Assembly (NCBI GenBank): GCA_947458625.1
Contig: CANGZN010000004.1
Location: forward strand, 1 to 36,293
Reading direction: 5' to 3'
From: Chitinophagaceae bacterium
Lineage (GTDB): Bacteria > Bacteroidota > Bacteroidia > Chitinophagales > Chitinophagaceae
DNA: 36,293 nucleotides
Position 1 is the stretch's first letter, and every line of letters starts with the position of its first letter. The position numbers and the translations under genes are program-made. The notes below the pieces were generated by a model that did no database searches, had not been told where the DNA came from, and saw only the letters and a program-made list of their open reading frames with translations. This document shows, in pieces, positions 22,342 to 30,862 of this stretch.

Positions 22342-23307
22342 ATGCAGCTGACCGCTCCAACACCGAACCAGTTAACCGAACGAAACCGATCGATCAAGTC
22401 GATGGCGCAACGACTGGGCTTCGATGCCTGCGGCATTGCACAAGCCATGCCACTCGATGAAGATGCCCGCAGATTGGAACAATGGTTGCTGGCCGGACAC
22501 CAAGGCAGCATGCAGTACATGGAGCGACATTTCGATCTGCGCACCGATCCGACCAAATTGGTACCCGGCGCCCGTTCCGTGATCACCCTTCTTTATAATT
22601 ATTACCCGGAGCAGCACACTACTCCATCCGAAGTGAAAATCTCCAAATATGCTTATGGCGTAGATTATCACCACGTCATCCGCAACAAACTCAACGCATT
22701 TATGCATGAGATCGAAACGGAGATCGGTGCTATCAATGGAAGAGGCTTTGTGGATTCCGCCCCGGTGTTGGAACGCACCTGGGCTCAACGCAGCGGCTTG
22801 GGGTGGGTAGGAAAAAATGGAAATCTGATCAATAAGCAAAAGGGTTCTTTTTTCTTCCTTGCCACTTTGATCACAGATCTGGCAATTGAACCAGATCAAC
22901 CGTTTGCCACTGATCACTGTGGCACTTGTACGCGTTGTATCGATGCTTGTCCTACTGAGGCGATCCTACCCGGACCAGTCATCGCGGGCAATAAATGCAT
23001 ATCTTATTTCACGATCGAATTGAAAGAAAAACTCATTCCGTCTGACATGACAGGCAAATTCGATGGCTGGCTATTCGGCTGTGATGTTTGTCAGGATGTT
23101 TGCCCTTGGAATCGTTTCAGCAAACCCACTCAGGAACCGGCTTTCACGCCAATACCCGGAATCCTGAACTTATCGACCAACGACTGGGATGAAATGTCAG
23201 AGGAAGTATTCAGAAAAATGTTCAAGGATTCTCCGCTCAAGCGCACCGGATATGAGGGAATTAAACGAAATCTTCGATTCATTCAGGGAGATACCCCGGC
23301 CAGCTGA
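22342..23307 (+). CDS. queG: Epoxyqueuosine reductase
   Basis: QueG (321 aa) catalyses the last step of queuosine synthesis, reducing epoxyqueuosine in tRNA to queuosine with a cobalamin cofactor and two [4Fe-4S] clusters. The N-terminal cobalamin-binding/catalytic domain (RLGFDACGIAQA, ... YHHVIRNKLNAFM, ... FVDSAPVLERTWAQRSGLGWVGKNGNLI) is followed by the ferredoxin domain with C193GTCTRCIDAC203P and C247DVCQDVC254PWN. It lacks the C-terminal HEAT repeats found in some homologues, as is common in shorter members. The catalytic Asp in FVDSAPVLER is present. Its 3' end overlaps the convergent SRPBCC-like gene by 25 nt. Confidence 0.97.
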   Translation: MQLTAPTPNQLTERNRSIKSMAQRLGFDACGIAQAMPLDEDARRLEQWLLAGHQGSMQYMERHFDLRTDPTKLVPGARSVITLLYNYYPEQHTTPSEVKISKYAYGVDYHHVIRNKLNAFMHEIETEIGAINGRGFVDSAPVLERTWAQRSGLGWVGKNGNLINKQKGSFFFLATLITDLAIEPDQPFATDHCGTCTRCIDACPTEAILPGPVIAGNKCISYFTIELKEKLIPSDMTGKFDGWLFGCDVCQDVCPWNRFSKPTQEPAFTPIPGILNLSTNDWDEMSEEVFRKMFKDSPLKRTGYEGIKRNLRFIQGDTPAS

Positions 23308-23732
23308 GCCCTTTCGATACAAGCCTTAAAGATAGTCAAGTTATTTTCTAACCACGGGCCATATCTGGGTTCCATCAGCAAGGATCGAAAACGATCCCAG
23401 GGCAACCAACCCAAATGGGCAACGGCCAGAGCCTGCAGGGTTATCGCACCATCGGCACCGTGAAAAACCCAGGTCAATTCCAGGTCTGCTTGCTTGATCC
23501 AGATCAGGGTGCTGTCATTCAGGATAGAAAACGCCTTCATCTGTCCGGTTGTATCGGTCCAACAGGACTGAAAGTCCGGTTCCTTTATCCATTTGATCAA
23601 CGCTTCTTTTTGTTGACCCGGAAGATCCACTGCCCTGGATACCTTAACCGTCGAGGGGAAAAGAAGTCCAACCATCGTCAACAAAACAAAGAACGAGAGA
23701 AGACTGATCAAAAAAAGTTTAAGTATTCTCAT
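23283..23732 (-). CDS. Membrane-anchored SRPBCC-like protein
   Basis: A 149 aa protein with one N-terminal membrane helix (about residues 4-26, LKLFLISLLSFFVLLTMVGLLF) followed by a short soluble domain. The start of the soluble part (FPSTVKVSRAVDLPGQQKEALIKWIKE) and the C-terminal helix (RYGPWLENNLTIFKACIERA) fit the SRPBCC (START-like) helix-grip fold seen in Bacteroidota membrane-anchored members, but the middle is compact, with about 120 soluble residues versus 140-150 usual. Function unknown; such domains bind hydrophobic ligands. The ATG at 23730-23732 begins the membrane helix and lies 5 nt after the ABC permease stop, so the two are co-transcribed. The 3' end overlaps queG on the other strand. 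Confidence 0.7.
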   Translation of the reverse strand: MRILKLFLISLLSFFVLLTMVGLLFPSTVKVSRAVDLPGQQKEALIKWIKEPDFQSCWTDTTGQMKAFSILNDSTLIWIKQADLELTWVFHGADGAITLQALAVAHLGWLPWDRFRSLLMEPRYGPWLENNLTIFKACIERAQLAGVSP

Positions 23733-23737
23733 CGCTA

Positions 23738-24841
23738 TCACTCCCATTTGATGGTTCGGGCTGCAACAATATAGATCAACACCATCCAGGCACTTAAGAT
23801 GGCCAATTCCGACCAACAGCCCCAGATAGGCACTCCTTCAAACGCCAGTTTACGGATCGCATCATTGAACTGTGTTAGCGGCAGGATGTAACAAAATTTT
23901 TGTAGCCAACCGGGAAATACATCGATCGGAAAGAATGTACCGGACAGCATCATTTGCGGAAATCCAAACAAGTTGATCAGCAACGGAATCGACGTGTCGG
24001 TTTTAACCACGCTGCTAAAGATGAGGCCTACGCCCATCAATAAAAACAACATCAGTACCGTCATGAATATGATCTCAAAAAAGGTGACGGCACCTTGATG
24101 TAAAGTGAAATCCATCGCGAAATGACCGAAGAGCAGCAATACCGTTACACTAAGCAATTGAAACGACAACCGGCTGGCACCGATGCCTAGCAATATATTC
24201 AACCGATGGATCGGGGTGGCATAAAAACGTTTCAGCACCAATTGCTCTCGCAAGCCGAAGAAGGTGAAAGCGATACCGAAAAGCGTGGAAAAAAGAATCG
24301 AGAACCCGAGCTGTCCGGGCAGAATAAAGTCGATTTTCCGGTATGGACGTACTTCCGTCACGATCGGTGGATCGATTTGAATGGTCGATTGCTCCTCCCC
24401 GCGAACCGCCTGCTCAATGCGCAACCGGATATAATCGAGTACAGGGACAAACGATCCAAGTGTGTTGGCACTGGCTGTGGTAGACCGAACAATGATCCGG
24501 TGTGTGCTATCACTATCTGCCAGGATCTGCAGCACAGCGGTCAGTTTTCCTTTTTGAAGTTCTTGATTAAGTTCAAGTGTATCCGAGTAAGAAACCAGTT
24601 TTACGACGGGCGTCTGTTTCAACCCCTGATAGAACTCGCTGGTGGTGTCTGAATCCGGCGTGAGGGCAATTCGGTAACTGGCATTTCCACCATTGTCGAA
24701 AGCCCCGAAGATCAGGATGAATATGATGGGGAAGAGTACACTGAAAATGATGGCACTGGGGTTGGCAAAAATGGCTTTGAAGCTTGCCCGCGTGATCGCC
24801 AGCAGTGCCCGGGTTTGGCTGTAAGTGGAGGTCTTTGACAT
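23738..24841 (-). CDS. ABC-2 type transporter permease
   Basis: A 367 aa membrane permease of the ABC-2 superfamily. One helix near the N-terminus (FKAIFANPSAIIFSVLFPIIFILIFGAF, about residues 20-50) is followed by a large extracytoplasmic domain of about 120 residues, then five helices in the C-terminal half, including the family region FGFPQMMLSGTFFPIDVFPGWLQKFCYILPLTQFNDAIRKLAFEG. This is the YhhJ/drug-export-like layout. No ATPase subunit gene is adjacent in this window. The ATG at 24839-24841 is chosen because a perfect TAGATTTG box ends 8 nt upstream; the extended frame to 24871 would translate that box. Substrate unknown. Confidence 0.9.
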   Translation of the reverse strand: MSKTSTYSQTRALLAITRASFKAIFANPSAIIFSVLFPIIFILIFGAFDNGGNASYRIALTPDSDTTSEFYQGLKQTPVVKLVSYSDTLELNQELQKGKLTAVLQILADSDSTHRIIVRSTTASANTLGSFVPVLDYIRLRIEQAVRGEEQSTIQIDPPIVTEVRPYRKIDFILPGQLGFSILFSTLFGIAFTFFGLREQLVLKRFYATPIHRLNILLGIGASRLSFQLLSVTVLLLFGHFAMDFTLHQGAVTFFEIIFMTVLMLFLLMGVGLIFSSVVKTDTSIPLLINLFGFPQMMLSGTFFPIDVFPGWLQKFCYILPLTQFNDAIRKLAFEGVPIWGCWSELAILSAWMVLIYIVAARTIKWE

Positions 24842-24849
24842 GACTGCTG

Positions 24850-24857
24850 CAAATCTA
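24850..24857 (-). promoter_or_regulatory. Promoter -7 box (TAGATTTG) for ABC permease
   Basis: Perfect TAnnTTTG match on the minus strand, 8 nt before the permease ATG, in the 63 nt divergent region shared with folK. Confidence 0.65.
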
Positions 24858-24892
24858 TCTGAATTGAGCATAGCATCGAAGGGTCAAATACG

Positions 24893-24900
24893 GATATTTG
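24893..24900 (+). promoter_or_regulatory. Promoter-like box (GATATTTG), 4 nt before folK ATG
   Basis: Imperfect TAnnTTTG, with TTTG in register exactly 4 nt before the folK start, the same geometry as at other genes in the window. Confidence 0.4.
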
Positions 24901-24904
24901 CCGC

Positions 24905-25384
24905 ATGCATCAGGCCTATTTATTACTCGGTTCCAATCTGGGTGATCGCGACCAGATCTTCAATCAGGCGATCGAGTCGCTGGCTACCCTCGGACGGGTC
25001 CTTGCCGTTTCCGGCCGTTATGAAACTGCTGCCTGGGGCCGTAGGGACCAACCCGGATTCCTGAATCAGGCATTGCTGCTTCAAACAGTACTTGAACCGT
25101 CACTTCTTCTTGATTCCATTCTTTCGATAGAGAGACAGCTGGGCCGTGAACGAAAAGAGCGTTACGGGCCCCGAACCATCGACATCGACATCTTGCTCTA
25201 TGACGATCTGATCGTTCAAACAGAGAAGTTGTTGATCCCCCATCCGGAATTACCGAATCGACGCTTTGCCTTGACGGCGCTGACTGAAATAGCCCCGAAT
25301 TATCTGCATCCGGAAAAAAATCAATCCATTCAGGAGCTTTTATTGAATTGTTCCGACCCCTTGCCGGTTCATCTACTGTCGTGA
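24905..25384 (+). CDS. folK: 2-amino-4-hydroxy-6-hydroxymethyldihydropteridine pyrophosphokinase
   Basis: HPPK (159 aa) transfers pyrophosphate from ATP to 6-hydroxymethyl-dihydropterin in folate synthesis. Family motifs: AYLLLGSNLGDRDQIFNQAI at the N-terminus, SGRYETAAWG, FLNQALLLQT, LGRERKERYGPRTIDIDILLYDD (catalytic Asp pair and ATP-binding Arg) and LLIPHPELPNRRFALTALTEIAP. Complete, with normal length. The start is ATG 4 nt after a promoter-like TTTG. The deoxynucleoside kinase gene follows after 68 nt, an arrangement I recognise as recurrent in Bacteroidota. Confidence 0.97.
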   Translation: MHQAYLLLGSNLGDRDQIFNQAIESLATLGRVLAVSGRYETAAWGRRDQPGFLNQALLLQTVLEPSLLLDSILSIERQLGRERKERYGPRTIDIDILLYDDLIVQTEKLLIPHPELPNRRFALTALTEIAPNYLHPEKNQSIQELLLNCSDPLPVHLLS

Positions 25385-25418
25385 TCGGTTCTTGACTCAA
25401 GAAGCAAAACAATTGGCG

Positions 25419-25425
25419 TAATTTG
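25419..25425 (+). promoter_or_regulatory. Promoter-like box (TAATTTG)
   Basis: One base short of TAnnTTTG, 27 nt before the deoxynucleoside kinase ATG and downstream of the folK stop. Weak. Confidence 0.3.
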
Positions 25426-25452
25426 TCGCCCCCAACTGCCGAACGACCTTAC

Positions 25453-26091
25453 ATGAAGCATCATTTCATCACCATAGAGGGAAACATCGGTGCCGGTAAA
25501 ACCACCCTGGCTACTCTGTTGAGCAGACACTACAATGCCCGGCTGGTGTTGGAGGAGTTTGCCGATAATCCCTTCCTGCCCAAGTTTTATGAAAAACCGG
25601 AACAGTATGCGTTTCCGGTGGAATTGTTCTTCATGGCGGAGCGTTTCAAGCAATTGAAGGAACTGATTCAGCAGACCGACCTGTTCCAGCAAGTAACGAT
25701 CTCTGACTATCTTTTTACCAAGTGTCTGTTGTTTGCAAAAGTGACACTTCCCGCAGATGAGTTCCGTCTTTATCAACGGCTTTTCGACATCATTCACCAG
25801 CAACTCATCCAACCCGACCTGCTCGTTTATTTGCATGCACCTGTTGCCAAACTGCAGCAAAACATCAAAGTCCGCAACCGCGCCTACGAGCAGAATATTC
25901 CTGACAGCTACCTGCAAAACCTGCAGGATACGTATAGCCACTACCTGAAAAATCAAGCGGTTCCGACCCTGATCATCGATGTCACAAATGCTGACTTTCT
26001 GAAGCACCCGCCACATTTTGAATTCATGCTGCAGGCACTAGAGAAAGACTACGAACCCGGACAACATTTCCTGACCCTACCACAGGAATAG
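25453..26091 (+). CDS. Deoxynucleoside kinase
   Basis: A 212 aa P-loop kinase of the deoxynucleoside kinase (dAK/dGK) family, which phosphorylates deoxynucleosides for salvage. The P-loop GNIGAGKT spans residues 10-17. Further hallmarks are LVLEEFADNPFLPKFYEKPEQYAFPVELFFMAERFKQ (deoxyribose and base binding, with the catalytic Glu in EEF), TISDYLFTKCLLFA (DR/S-like segment), LVYLHAPVAKLQQNIKVRNRAYEQNI (lid region) and the C-terminal TLIIDVTNADF. The true start is ATG at 25453; the longer frame from 25423 adds MSPPTAERPY, which is not family-like. Which base is preferred cannot be read from sequence. A large open frame on the opposite strand is a shadow of this gene. Confidence 0.92.
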   Translation: MKHHFITIEGNIGAGKTTLATLLSRHYNARLVLEEFADNPFLPKFYEKPEQYAFPVELFFMAERFKQLKELIQQTDLFQQVTISDYLFTKCLLFAKVTLPADEFRLYQRLFDIIHQQLIQPDLLVYLHAPVAKLQQNIKVRNRAYEQNIPDSYLQNLQDTYSHYLKNQAVPTLIIDVTNADFLKHPPHFEFMLQALEKDYEPGQHFLTLPQE

Positions 26092-26099
26092 TATCTTTA
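26092..26099 (+). promoter_or_regulatory. Promoter-like box (TATCTTTA), 4 nt before MFS ATG
   Basis: TAnnTTTR match ending exactly 4 nt before the ATG of the MFS transporter gene, overlapping the 3' side of the preceding stop codon by none. Confidence 0.5.
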
Positions 26100-26103
26100 C
26101 CAC

Positions 26104-27348
26104 ATGAAGTTGTTCGCCGGCTCACCGGGACTACAACCCCTGCAACACATCGAATTCCGTCGGTTCATCATTGCCCGATTCTTTCTCATCATGGCGCTTC
26201 GAATGCTGGGAACGGTGGCTGCCTACCAATTATTCCAGATCACGAAAGACTCTTTCTCGATCGGACTCGCCGGTTTGGCTGAGTTCATCCCGGTATTTTG
26301 TCTGGCACTCTATGCCGGACACGTGATCGACCGATCAGATAAACGAACCTTACTCCTGCGTTCGGTTTTGATATATGCTGCCTGTACATTGGCCATGGTC
26401 ATCATCACTTCGCCATCGGTGATAGACGTATTCACCTCAAAGACACTCCCCTGGCTTTTCTACGCGATCATTTTTTGTACGGGAATCATACGTGCATTTG
26501 CCGGTCCCACGACCCATGCGCTTATCGCCCAGCTGGTTCCGAGAGACATCCTACCTCTCGCCGCGAACATCAGCTCCTCCACCTGGCTCATCGCCTCCAT
26601 CACGGGTCATGCCAGCTCCGGATTTCTGATCGCTTGGTTCGGCGTGAATAAAACCTATGGCATCATCTTGATCTATGTATTGATTTCGGCATTTTTCTTG
26701 ATGCGGATCGAGCGCAAGCCCATCCTCTCCAAATCGATGGATGTATCTGCCTGGCAAAGTGTTCGGGAAGGACTCCGATTTGTATATCAAAATAAGATCA
26801 TGCTGGGTGCGCTCAGCCTGGATCTGTTTGCCGTGCTATTCGGTGGCGTGGTGGCCTTGGTGCCTGAATTCGCCGACCGGATCCTGGAGGTCGGACCGAT
26901 CGGTTTCGGATGGTTGAATGCCGCTATCGATATCGGATCGATCATTACCATTGTGCTGATGACCCTTCGCCCTATGAAGCGAAAGCAGGGTGAGCGTCTT
27001 TTTTACGCGGTGGGCGGTTTCGGCGTTTGTGTGATCCTATTCGGATTCTCTGATATTTATTGGATCTCTTTTGGAGCCTTACTGATCGCGGGTATGTTCG
27101 ATGGAGTGAGTGTTGTGATCCGCGGCACCATTCTGCAATTGACCACCCCCGACCACATGCGAGGGCGGGTTTCGAGCGTGAATTCGTTGTTCATCAACAG
27201 CAGCAATGAGTTGGGCCAATTCGAGAGCGGTTTTGCGGCGAGGGCACTTGGAACCGTCCCCTCCGTCATCTTTGGCGGATGTGTAACCCTGATCGTTGTG
27301 GTGATCACTTGGTTTCGATCGCCCAGTCTGCGCAAATTCGAGTACTGA
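26104..27348 (+). CDS. MFS transporter (EntS/MFS_3-like)
   Basis: A 414 aa major-facilitator-superfamily protein with about 12 predicted membrane helices. It resembles the MFS_3 group (enterobactin exporter EntS and related): FFLIMALRMLGTVAAYQLFQITKDSFSIGLAGL at helix 1, the loop motif GHVIDRSDKRTLLL between helices 2 and 3, and the conserved C-terminal half segment DGVSVVIRGTILQLTTPDHMRGRVSSVNSLFINSSNELGQFESG. Substrate is unknown; homologues export siderophores or drugs, and no siderophore gene is visible here. Its stop abuts the opposite-strand YkgJ-type gene in a TGATCA junction. The start is fixed by the box 4 nt upstream and by the N-terminal LQHIEFRRFIIARFF typical of the group. Confidence 0.92.
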   Translation: MKLFAGSPGLQPLQHIEFRRFIIARFFLIMALRMLGTVAAYQLFQITKDSFSIGLAGLAEFIPVFCLALYAGHVIDRSDKRTLLLRSVLIYAACTLAMVIITSPSVIDVFTSKTLPWLFYAIIFCTGIIRAFAGPTTHALIAQLVPRDILPLAANISSSTWLIASITGHASSGFLIAWFGVNKTYGIILIYVLISAFFLMRIERKPILSKSMDVSAWQSVREGLRFVYQNKIMLGALSLDLFAVLFGGVVALVPEFADRILEVGPIGFGWLNAAIDIGSIITIVLMTLRPMKRKQGERLFYAVGGFGVCVILFGFSDIYWISFGALLIAGMFDGVSVVIRGTILQLTTPDHMRGRVSSVNSLFINSSNELGQFESGFAARALGTVPSVIFGGCVTLIVVVITWFRSPSLRKFEY

Positions 27349-27351
27349 TCA
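27346..27351. other. TGATCA shared stop junction of two convergent genes
   Basis: The MFS TGA (27346-27348) and the opposite-strand TGA (27349-27351) abut exactly, as at 10486-10491. No intergenic sequence is left for a terminator. Confidence 0.9.
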
Positions 27352-27837
27352 ACGCCCACCCAGTTTGTCCATTAGCCCCTCCATGACCCAATAGGTGATG
27401 GGACAAAATTTGACATTTTCCAGGGTGATGCGGCTGCGTTTAAGCAACACATCCTCATCCGTGTATGGGAACCGTCGGCAATCGGAGGGGCGATCTTCAT
27501 AGATCGAGCAACGATTATCGTCTCCCAGCATGGGACAAGGCGTGGTTCGGGTAACATAGTCCCCCTCCTCATCCACTTTCAGGTATTGCTCTATGAATTC
27601 ACTTTCCCGAAGTCCGAGCACCCGGCTGATCCGTTTGATATCCGGGGTCTTGAACCGAGGAGAGAAGCTTTTACAACACTGGGCACATTGCAGACAATCG
27701 GTGGCTTCGGTGGCTGAATCATGCAGCTCGGGTAGAACGGCAAGCGCCTTGTTCCGGTTAACCCGGTCCAGGAACTGACGATATACTTTAAGTCGGGATG
27801 CCGCGAGGCGTTTCCAATGCGCCGGTAGTTCAGCCAT
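27349..27837 (-). CDS. YkgJ-family Cys-cluster protein
   Basis: A 162 aa protein of the YkgJ (CxxCxxCC) family, predicted to coordinate zinc or an Fe-S cluster through a conserved cysteine set. Visible cysteines: CLQCAQCCKSF (about residues 48-56), TPCPMLGDDNRCSIYEDRPSDCRRFPY (about 99-124) and KFCPITYW near the C-terminus. An N-terminal helical extension of about 45 residues (HWKRLAASRLKVYRQFLDRVNR) precedes the cluster. Function is unknown. The ATG at 27835-27837 is 4 nt after TTTCTTTG, one mismatch to the consensus promoter box. It diverges from gcvP and converges with the MFS gene. Confidence 0.9.
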   Translation of the reverse strand: MAELPAHWKRLAASRLKVYRQFLDRVNRNKALAVLPELHDSATEATDCLQCAQCCKSFSPRFKTPDIKRISRVLGLRESEFIEQYLKVDEEGDYVTRTTPCPMLGDDNRCSIYEDRPSDCRRFPYTDEDVLLKRSRITLENVKFCPITYWVMEGLMDKLGGR

Positions 27838-27841
27838 TCAA

Positions 27842-27849
27842 CAAAGAAA
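27842..27849 (-). promoter_or_regulatory. Promoter-like box (TTTCTTTG), 4 nt before ATG
   Basis: One mismatch to TAnnTTTG on the minus strand, exactly 4 nt before the YkgJ-family gene start. Confidence 0.4.
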
Positions 27850-27910
27850 ACAGATTTCACGGATTATCCCCACCTTGCTTTAGTCCGCAAATCGTCTCGG
27901 CCATCCCGTG

Positions 27911-27918
27911 TAACTTTG
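27911..27918 (+). promoter_or_regulatory. Promoter -7 box (TAACTTTG) for gcvP
   Basis: Perfect TAnnTTTG match, 24 nt before the gcvP ATG. An alternative TTG start at 27916 overlaps it, which argues against that start. Confidence 0.65.
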
Positions 27919-27942
27919 CGCCAAATTCAAATCAGAACGACC

Positions 27943-30801
27943 ATGTCATCTTCCGGTATCCAACCCAACGAATTCCAGTCCAGACACATCGGCCCTCGTC
28001 CTTCCGACCTGACGGACATGTTAAGTACTATTGGAGAGAGCAGTTTGTCTGACCTGATCGACCACACCGTTCCGGCCAACATTCGCATGAAACGCTCACT
28101 GAAATTGCCGGCGGCTATGACCGAGTACGAGTACTTGCAACACATGCAGGGACTGTCTCAAAAAAATAACTTGTTTAAAACCTATATCGGTCAGGGTTAT
28201 TACAATACCATCACGCCCTCGGTGATCCTTCGAAACATCTTTGAAAATCCGGGATGGTACACCCAATACACCCCCTATCAGGCAGAGATCGCTCAAGGAC
28301 GTTTGGAAAGTCTGCTGAACTTTCAGACCATGGTGTCTGATCTCACAGCCCTTCCGATCGCCAACGCCTCCTTGCTGGATGAGGGTACGGCCGCTGCCGA
28401 GGCGATGACCATGTTCTTCAACAGCCTCAACAAGCAAGACCACATCGACCGACCCAAATTCTTTGTCGACGAACAGGTATTCCCTCAAACACTCGAGATC
28501 CTGAAAACCAGAGCCCTGCCCGTTGGGATCGAACTGGTGGTAGGCAATTATCAGAATGCAACACTCGATGCATCCTACTTCGGTGCATTACTACAATACC
28601 CCAACAACCTCGGCGCGGTCGTCGATCATCGATCCTTCATTGACCAAGTACATGCCATTGGCGGATATGTGGTCATGGCCACGGATCTGTTGGCCCTTAC
28701 CCTGATTACGCCTCCGGGTGAGCTGGGAGCAGATGCAGCCGTCGGATCCGCACAGCGCTTTGGTGTTCCGTTGGGTTATGGTGGTCCGCATGCCGCCTTC
28801 TTTGCTACAAAAGACGATTTCAAACGATCCATGCCCGGACGCATCATTGGAATCAGCATCGATGCAAATGGTAACCGAGCCCTTCGCATGGCTTTGCAGA
28901 CTCGTGAGCAGCACATCAAACGTGAAAAGGCCACCTCTAACATTTGCACCGCACAGGCCTTACTCGCGAACATGGCCGCTATGTACGCGGTGTATCATGG
29001 TCCGGATGGACTCAGAAAGATCGCACTACGTGTAGCCCACTACACGCACATCGTAGCCGATGCACTCAGCACACGCGGCTTTAACGTGGTGACTGATGGC
29101 TTTTTTGACACGATCACTGTTCAGACTGAGCAGCTCGAGTCGATCCGGGAAAAAGCATTGCGACAGCAGATCAATCTGCGTTACATCAACGCGGATCACA
29201 TCGGTATCTCTATCGATGAAACAACACAGGTCACTGACTTATTCGACCTCATCAATTGTTTTGAAAACGAAACCGACCCGGTTGGTTTTTCGATCGATCC
29301 GTCAAATGAAGAAACCGGCATCACGGCTGCATTTCAACGCCAGTCGGCCTACCTGCTGCATCCAGTATTCAACAGCCATCGCAGTGAAAGTCAGATGATG
29401 CGCTATATCAAATCACTGGAGAATAAGGACCTCTCGTTGAACACGTCGATGATCTCACTGGGCAGCTGCACCATGAAACTGAATGCGGCTACAGAGATGA
29501 TGCCGTTGAGTTGGCCCGGCTGGAGTAGCTTGCATCCTTTTGCTCCGGCAGAACAGGCAAAAGGCTACCAACAGATACTCGCTGATCTTTCCGAATACCT
29601 CTGTGACGTGACCGCCTTTGATGCCTGCAGTTTGCAACCCAATAGTGGTGCTCAGGGTGAGTATGCCGGATTGCTGACGATCCGTTCCTACCACGCCTCC
29701 AGAGGTGATCATCACCGGGATGTGATGCTGATCCCCATTTCCGCACACGGAACCAATCCGGCCTCCGCCGTAATGGCCGGCATGAAAGTGGTGGTGGTGA
29801 AAGCATTAGATAATGGCTATATCGATGTGGCCGATCTGAAAGCAAAAGCAGAACAATACAGCGGACAGCTGGCCGGCATCATGATCACTTATCCAAGCAC
29901 CTATGGCGTATATGAAGAATCCGTGATCGAGATCACGGATATTGTACATCAGCACGGCGGACAGGTGTATATGGATGGTGCGAATATGAATGCACAGGTG
30001 GGATTGACCGCCCCCGGACTCATTGGAGCGGATGTTTGTCACCTGAACTTGCACAAGACCTTTGCCATTCCGCATGGCGGTGGTGGTCCAGGTATGGGAC
30101 CGATCTGTGTCAAATCACATTTGGCTCCATTCTTACCCGGACATGTCAGCACCGACGGAAATTATGCAGTATCCGCGGCGCCATTTGGATCAGCAGCGAT
30201 CTTATTGATCTCCTATGGTTATATCCGAATGTTGGGAGCTGATGGGGTAAAAGCCTCAACCGAATTCGCGATCCTGAATGCCAATTATATGCGTGCACGC
30301 CTGGATGGGCACTATGACATCCTTTACACAAACGACAATGGTCGGTGTGCACATGAATTCATTGTCGACTTGCGTCCATTCAAGAAATCAGCCGAGGTGG
30401 AGGCCGAAGATGTGGCGAAGCGTTTGATGGATTATGGATTCCACGCACCGACGATGAGTTTTCCGGTTGCCGGAACCATCATGATCGAACCGACGGAAAG
30501 TGAGGACAAAGCAGAACTTGACCGGTTCTGTGATGCACTCATAGCGATCCGGGAGGAGATCCGATCTATCGAAATCGGCCTGTCGGATAAAAAGGATAAC
30601 CCGCTGAAAAATGCACCACATACGCAAGCTGTCGTGATTACCGATAACTGGCAACACAGCTACAATCGCGAGAAGGCCGTCTTCCCCCTACCATACGTAG
30701 CGCTGAATAAATTCTGGCCTTCCGTCGCGCGGGTGAACAACACGCACGGCGACCGGAATCTGGTTTGTACCTGCGAACCCGTAGAGAGCTATGCGTCTTG
30801 A
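27943..30801 (+). CDS. gcvP: Glycine dehydrogenase (decarboxylating), P protein
   Basis: GcvP (952 aa), the pyridoxal-phosphate enzyme of the glycine cleavage system that decarboxylates glycine and transfers the aminomethyl group to the H protein lipoate. Both homologous halves are present in one chain (N-terminal half from FQSRHIGPRPSDLTDML, C-terminal half from about residue 455). The PLP lysine is K705 in VCHLNLHKTFAIPHGGGGPGMGP; other motifs are YTPYQAEIAQGRLESLLNFQTM and LGSCTMKLNAATEMMPLSW. Complete and of normal length. The ATG at 27943 is chosen because it lies 24 nt after a perfect promoter box, while the longer TTG frame at 27916 begins in it. gcvT and gcvH are not in the window. 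Confidence 0.97.
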   Translation: MSSSGIQPNEFQSRHIGPRPSDLTDMLSTIGESSLSDLIDHTVPANIRMKRSLKLPAAMTEYEYLQHMQGLSQKNNLFKTYIGQGYYNTITPSVILRNIFENPGWYTQYTPYQAEIAQGRLESLLNFQTMVSDLTALPIANASLLDEGTAAAEAMTMFFNSLNKQDHIDRPKFFVDEQVFPQTLEILKTRALPVGIELVVGNYQNATLDASYFGALLQYPNNLGAVVDHRSFIDQVHAIGGYVVMATDLLALTLITPPGELGADAAVGSAQRFGVPLGYGGPHAAFFATKDDFKRSMPGRIIGISIDANGNRALRMALQTREQHIKREKATSNICTAQALLANMAAMYAVYHGPDGLRKIALRVAHYTHIVADALSTRGFNVVTDGFFDTITVQTEQLESIREKALRQQINLRYINADHIGISIDETTQVTDLFDLINCFENETDPVGFSIDPSNEETGITAAFQRQSAYLLHPVFNSHRSESQMMRYIKSLENKDLSLNTSMISLGSCTMKLNAATEMMPLSWPGWSSLHPFAPAEQAKGYQQILADLSEYLCDVTAFDACSLQPNSGAQGEYAGLLTIRSYHASRGDHHRDVMLIPISAHGTNPASAVMAGMKVVVVKALDNGYIDVADLKAKAEQYSGQLAGIMITYPSTYGVYEESVIEITDIVHQHGGQVYMDGANMNAQVGLTAPGLIGADVCHLNLHKTFAIPHGGGGPGMGPICVKSHLAPFLPGHVSTDGNYAVSAAPFGSAAILLISYGYIRMLGADGVKASTEFAILNANYMRARLDGHYDILYTNDNGRCAHEFIVDLRPFKKSAEVEAEDVAKRLMDYGFHAPTMSFPVAGTIMIEPTESEDKAELDRFCDALIAIREEIRSIEIGLSDKKDNPLKNAPHTQAVVITDNWQHSYNREKAVFPLPYVALNKFWPSVARVNNTHGDRNLVCTCEPVESYAS

Positions 30802-30816
30802 ATCGTTTGACGAAAT

Positions 30817-30848
30817 AAAAAAAGGGGAATCATAGATTCCCCTTTTTT
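30817..30848. terminator. Bidirectional intrinsic terminator
   Basis: GGGGAATC (30824-30831), ATA loop, GATTCCCC (30835-30842): 8 bp stem flanked by seven A on the left and six T on the right, so it works in both directions. It terminates gcvP (stop 16 nt upstream) and the opposite-strand lipoprotein gene. Confidence 0.93.
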
Positions 30849-30862
30849 GTGCAGGTGCAACA

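Noticed and set aside
25369-26016. 215-codon minus-strand open frame opposite folK and the deoxynucleoside kinase
   Set aside because: Overlaps two clearly real genes completely, has no family resemblance and is in a codon-shadow frame.
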